NCBI GenBank assembly: GCA_035480775.1
Contig: DATIHK010000044.1
Span: 1 to 7,943, forward strand
Length of the DNA: 7,943 nt
Reading direction: 5' to 3'
DNA from: DATIHK01 sp035480775
GTDB lineage: Bacteria > Patescibacteriota > WWE3 > UBA101185 > UBA10185
Shown: in pieces, positions 6,829 through 7,943 of the stretch
Layout of the letters: every line of letters starts with the position of its first letter
How positions within the stretch are numbered: position 1 is the first letter of the stretch
The notes under the pieces: generated by a model
Told to the model about the DNA's origin: nothing
The model's database searches: none
The model's input: the letters and a program-made list of their open reading frames with translations, nothing else
Translations under genes and position numbers: made by a program

Positions 6829-6857
6829 ATTATACCCTATAGCAATAGTAAGTTCAA
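6829..6857 (-). promoter_or_regulatory. Near-consensus sigma-70 promoter of the 6357-6782 gene
   Basis: On the minus strand TTGAAC (6857-6852) and TATAAT (6834-6829) are spaced by exactly 17 bp. The -10 is a perfect consensus. The predicted start near 6822 gives a leader of about 40 nt. Its -35 lies about 13 bp from the -10 of the divergent mutS promoter, so the two polymerases would compete for the same stretch. Confidence 0.82.
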
Positions 6858-6870
6858 ATAGCCAATCCGC

Positions 6871-6876
6871 TATAAT
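6871..6876 (+). promoter_or_regulatory. -10 element of mutS, implying a leaderless mRNA
   Basis: A perfect TATAAT ends 6 nt before the mutS ATG at 6883, so the expected transcription start coincides with the start codon. There is no room for an SD and none is present. No good -35 is visible at 16-18 bp and there is no extended -10 TG. Confidence 0.6.
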
Positions 6877-6882
6877 ATCCCT

Positions 6883-7943
6883 ATGGAACCAGACGTTTTT
6901 ACTACTCCAATGATGCTGCAATACATGGATATTAAGAAACAATACCCTGATTGTTTGCTTTTCTTTAGGTTAGGTGATTTTTATGAGCTTTTTATGGAAG
7001 ATGCCAAGATCGGCGCTCAAGTTTTAGACATAACACTCACTGCGCGAGATCGCGGCAAAGATGGCAAAATTCCGATGTGTGGAGTTCCTTTTCATGCTGT
7101 TGATTCTTATTTAAATAAATTAGTTAAAGCTGGTTATAAAGTAGCCATTTGTGAGCAATTAACACTTCCAGACGGTCATGGAATAGTTGAGCGAGACGTC
7201 GTGAGAATTGTAACTCCCGGCACGGTAATTGATGAGAATTCTCTAGAAAAAAAAGAAAACAATTACATTATGACTTTGAGCATGGACGAAGAAACACTCG
7301 CCATTGCTGTCGCCGATATTTCTACAGGATATTTTGAAGTCAATGAATATGAATTAGGAAATCTAGAGCAAATTTTAGCAAACGAATTAACTCGCCTAAA
7401 TCCTTCAGAATGTGTATTGCCTTTGGTTTTATACAATCATTCTGAGCTGTTAAAAATATTAAAATCATCCCGCAATTTAAATATATTTCCTTTTTTGGAT
7501 TGGGAAAGCTACGCAGCACATCCGCAAGAATTTTTACAAAAACACTTTAAAGTTAAATCTTTGCATGGTTTTGGTTTAAGCAAATCCAATGTACATTCTT
7601 TACGCGCTTCGGCAGCATTATTAGGCTATTTAAAATTTACTCAAAAAGACAAAGTTGATCACATTAAAAAGATTTCTCACCAAACCAATAAAGAATTTGT
7701 TGAACTCGATCGCTCTACTATTTTAAATTTAGAACTTTTCACAACAATACGAGAAGGCGAGCACTTGGGATCATTAATTCATACTTTAGATAAAACGCTT
7801 ACCGCTATGGGAGGAAGGTTATTTAGACAATGGCTTCTAAAACCATTACTAAATAAAGATAAAATTGAAGCTCGTTACGAATCCGTAAATGAATTTCTCG
7901 TCAAGAGAGCTGTGCGAGAACAATTGAGAAACAAGCTCGAAGA
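6883..7943 (+). CDS. mutS: DNA mismatch repair protein MutS, 3'-truncated by the window edge
   Basis: MutS recognises base mismatches and small loops after replication and starts repair through MutL. The frame is open from the ATG at 6883 to the window end, giving 353 residues and two extra bases, roughly the N-terminal 40% of a usual MutS. The mismatch-recognition domain (about 1-115) opens with TPMMLQY and contains RLGDFYELF, with the mismatch-wedging Phe33 and Glu35 of the Phe-x-Glu motif, then IPMCGVPFHA. The connector domain follows (VADISTGYFEV and on), then the start of the core/lever region with ELDRSTILNLEL (274-285) and the canonical LDKTLTAMGGRLFRQWLLKPL. Keeping the Phe-x-Glu motif identifies mismatch-repair MutS rather than MutS2. 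The ATPase and clamp domains lie outside the window. The perfect -10 six bases upstream supports this start and a leaderless message. Confidence 0.96.
   Translation, partial: MEPDVFTTPMMLQYMDIKKQYPDCLLFFRLGDFYELFMEDAKIGAQVLDITLTARDRGKDGKIPMCGVPFHAVDSYLNKLVKAGYKVAICEQLTLPDGHGIVERDVVRIVTPGTVIDENSLEKKENNYIMTLSMDEETLAIAVADISTGYFEVNEYELGNLEQILANELTRLNPSECVLPLVLYNHSELLKILKSSRNLNIFPFLDWESYAAHPQEFLQKHFKVKSLHGFGLSKSNVHSLRASAALLGYLKFTQKDKVDHIKKISHQTNKEFVELDRSTILNLELFTTIREGEHLGSLIHTLDKTLTAMGGRLFRQWLLKPLLNKDKIEARYESVNEFLVKRAVREQLRNKLE

Noticed and set aside
6603..6842. Plus-strand open frames at 6322-6519 and 6603-6842
   Set aside because: Antisense to the membrane protein gene and its promoter, with no start signals. 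They arise from few stop codons in GC-rich DNA.

Overview
The window is bacterial, AT-rich (about 35% GC by eye in most genes) and densely packed, with overlapping genes, compact proteins and the standard code (TGA ends pgi). I infer a Candidate Phyla Radiation (Patescibacteria) type genome. This rests on low GC, gene packing, a short Pgi, a Lys-rich sigma factor tail and start regions without Shine-Dalgarno (SD) sequences. There is no rRNA or ribosomal protein marker to confirm it, so the phylum is tentative.

Layout: 1-3010 (+) holds the end of a macromolecular synthesis operon, 5'-truncated dnaG (primase) overlapping rpoD (primary sigma factor) by 17 bp. From 3050 to about 6860 everything is on the minus strand, transcribed right to left. 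In transcription order this is a small GC-rich four-helix membrane protein (6357-6782), its terminator, glucose-6-phosphate isomerase (pgi), a GT-C type membrane glycosyltransferase coupled to pgi by an ATGA overlap, and a second small GC-rich orphan gene (3094-3423) ending in a strong terminator that faces rpoD. From 6883 (+) mutS runs off the window, divergent from the membrane protein gene.

The housekeeping genes are ordinary. The two small orphan genes are not. Each sits in a patch of clearly higher GC (about 48% and 57% by hand count). Each has its own near-consensus sigma-70 promoter with a 17-bp spacer, a leader of about 40 nt, a near-perfect SD within a shared ATAGGAGG, and its own GC-rich terminator. 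The resident genes here instead show leaderless or SD-less starts (mutS, pgi) or translational coupling (rpoD, the glycosyltransferase). The pair look like self-contained expression cassettes inserted between core genes, and they are the best candidates for something undescribed. I recognise no family for either protein and propose no function.

No tRNA, rRNA, CRISPR array, insertion sequence, integrase or toxin-antitoxin pair is visible. No gene-free stretch exceeds 300 bases.
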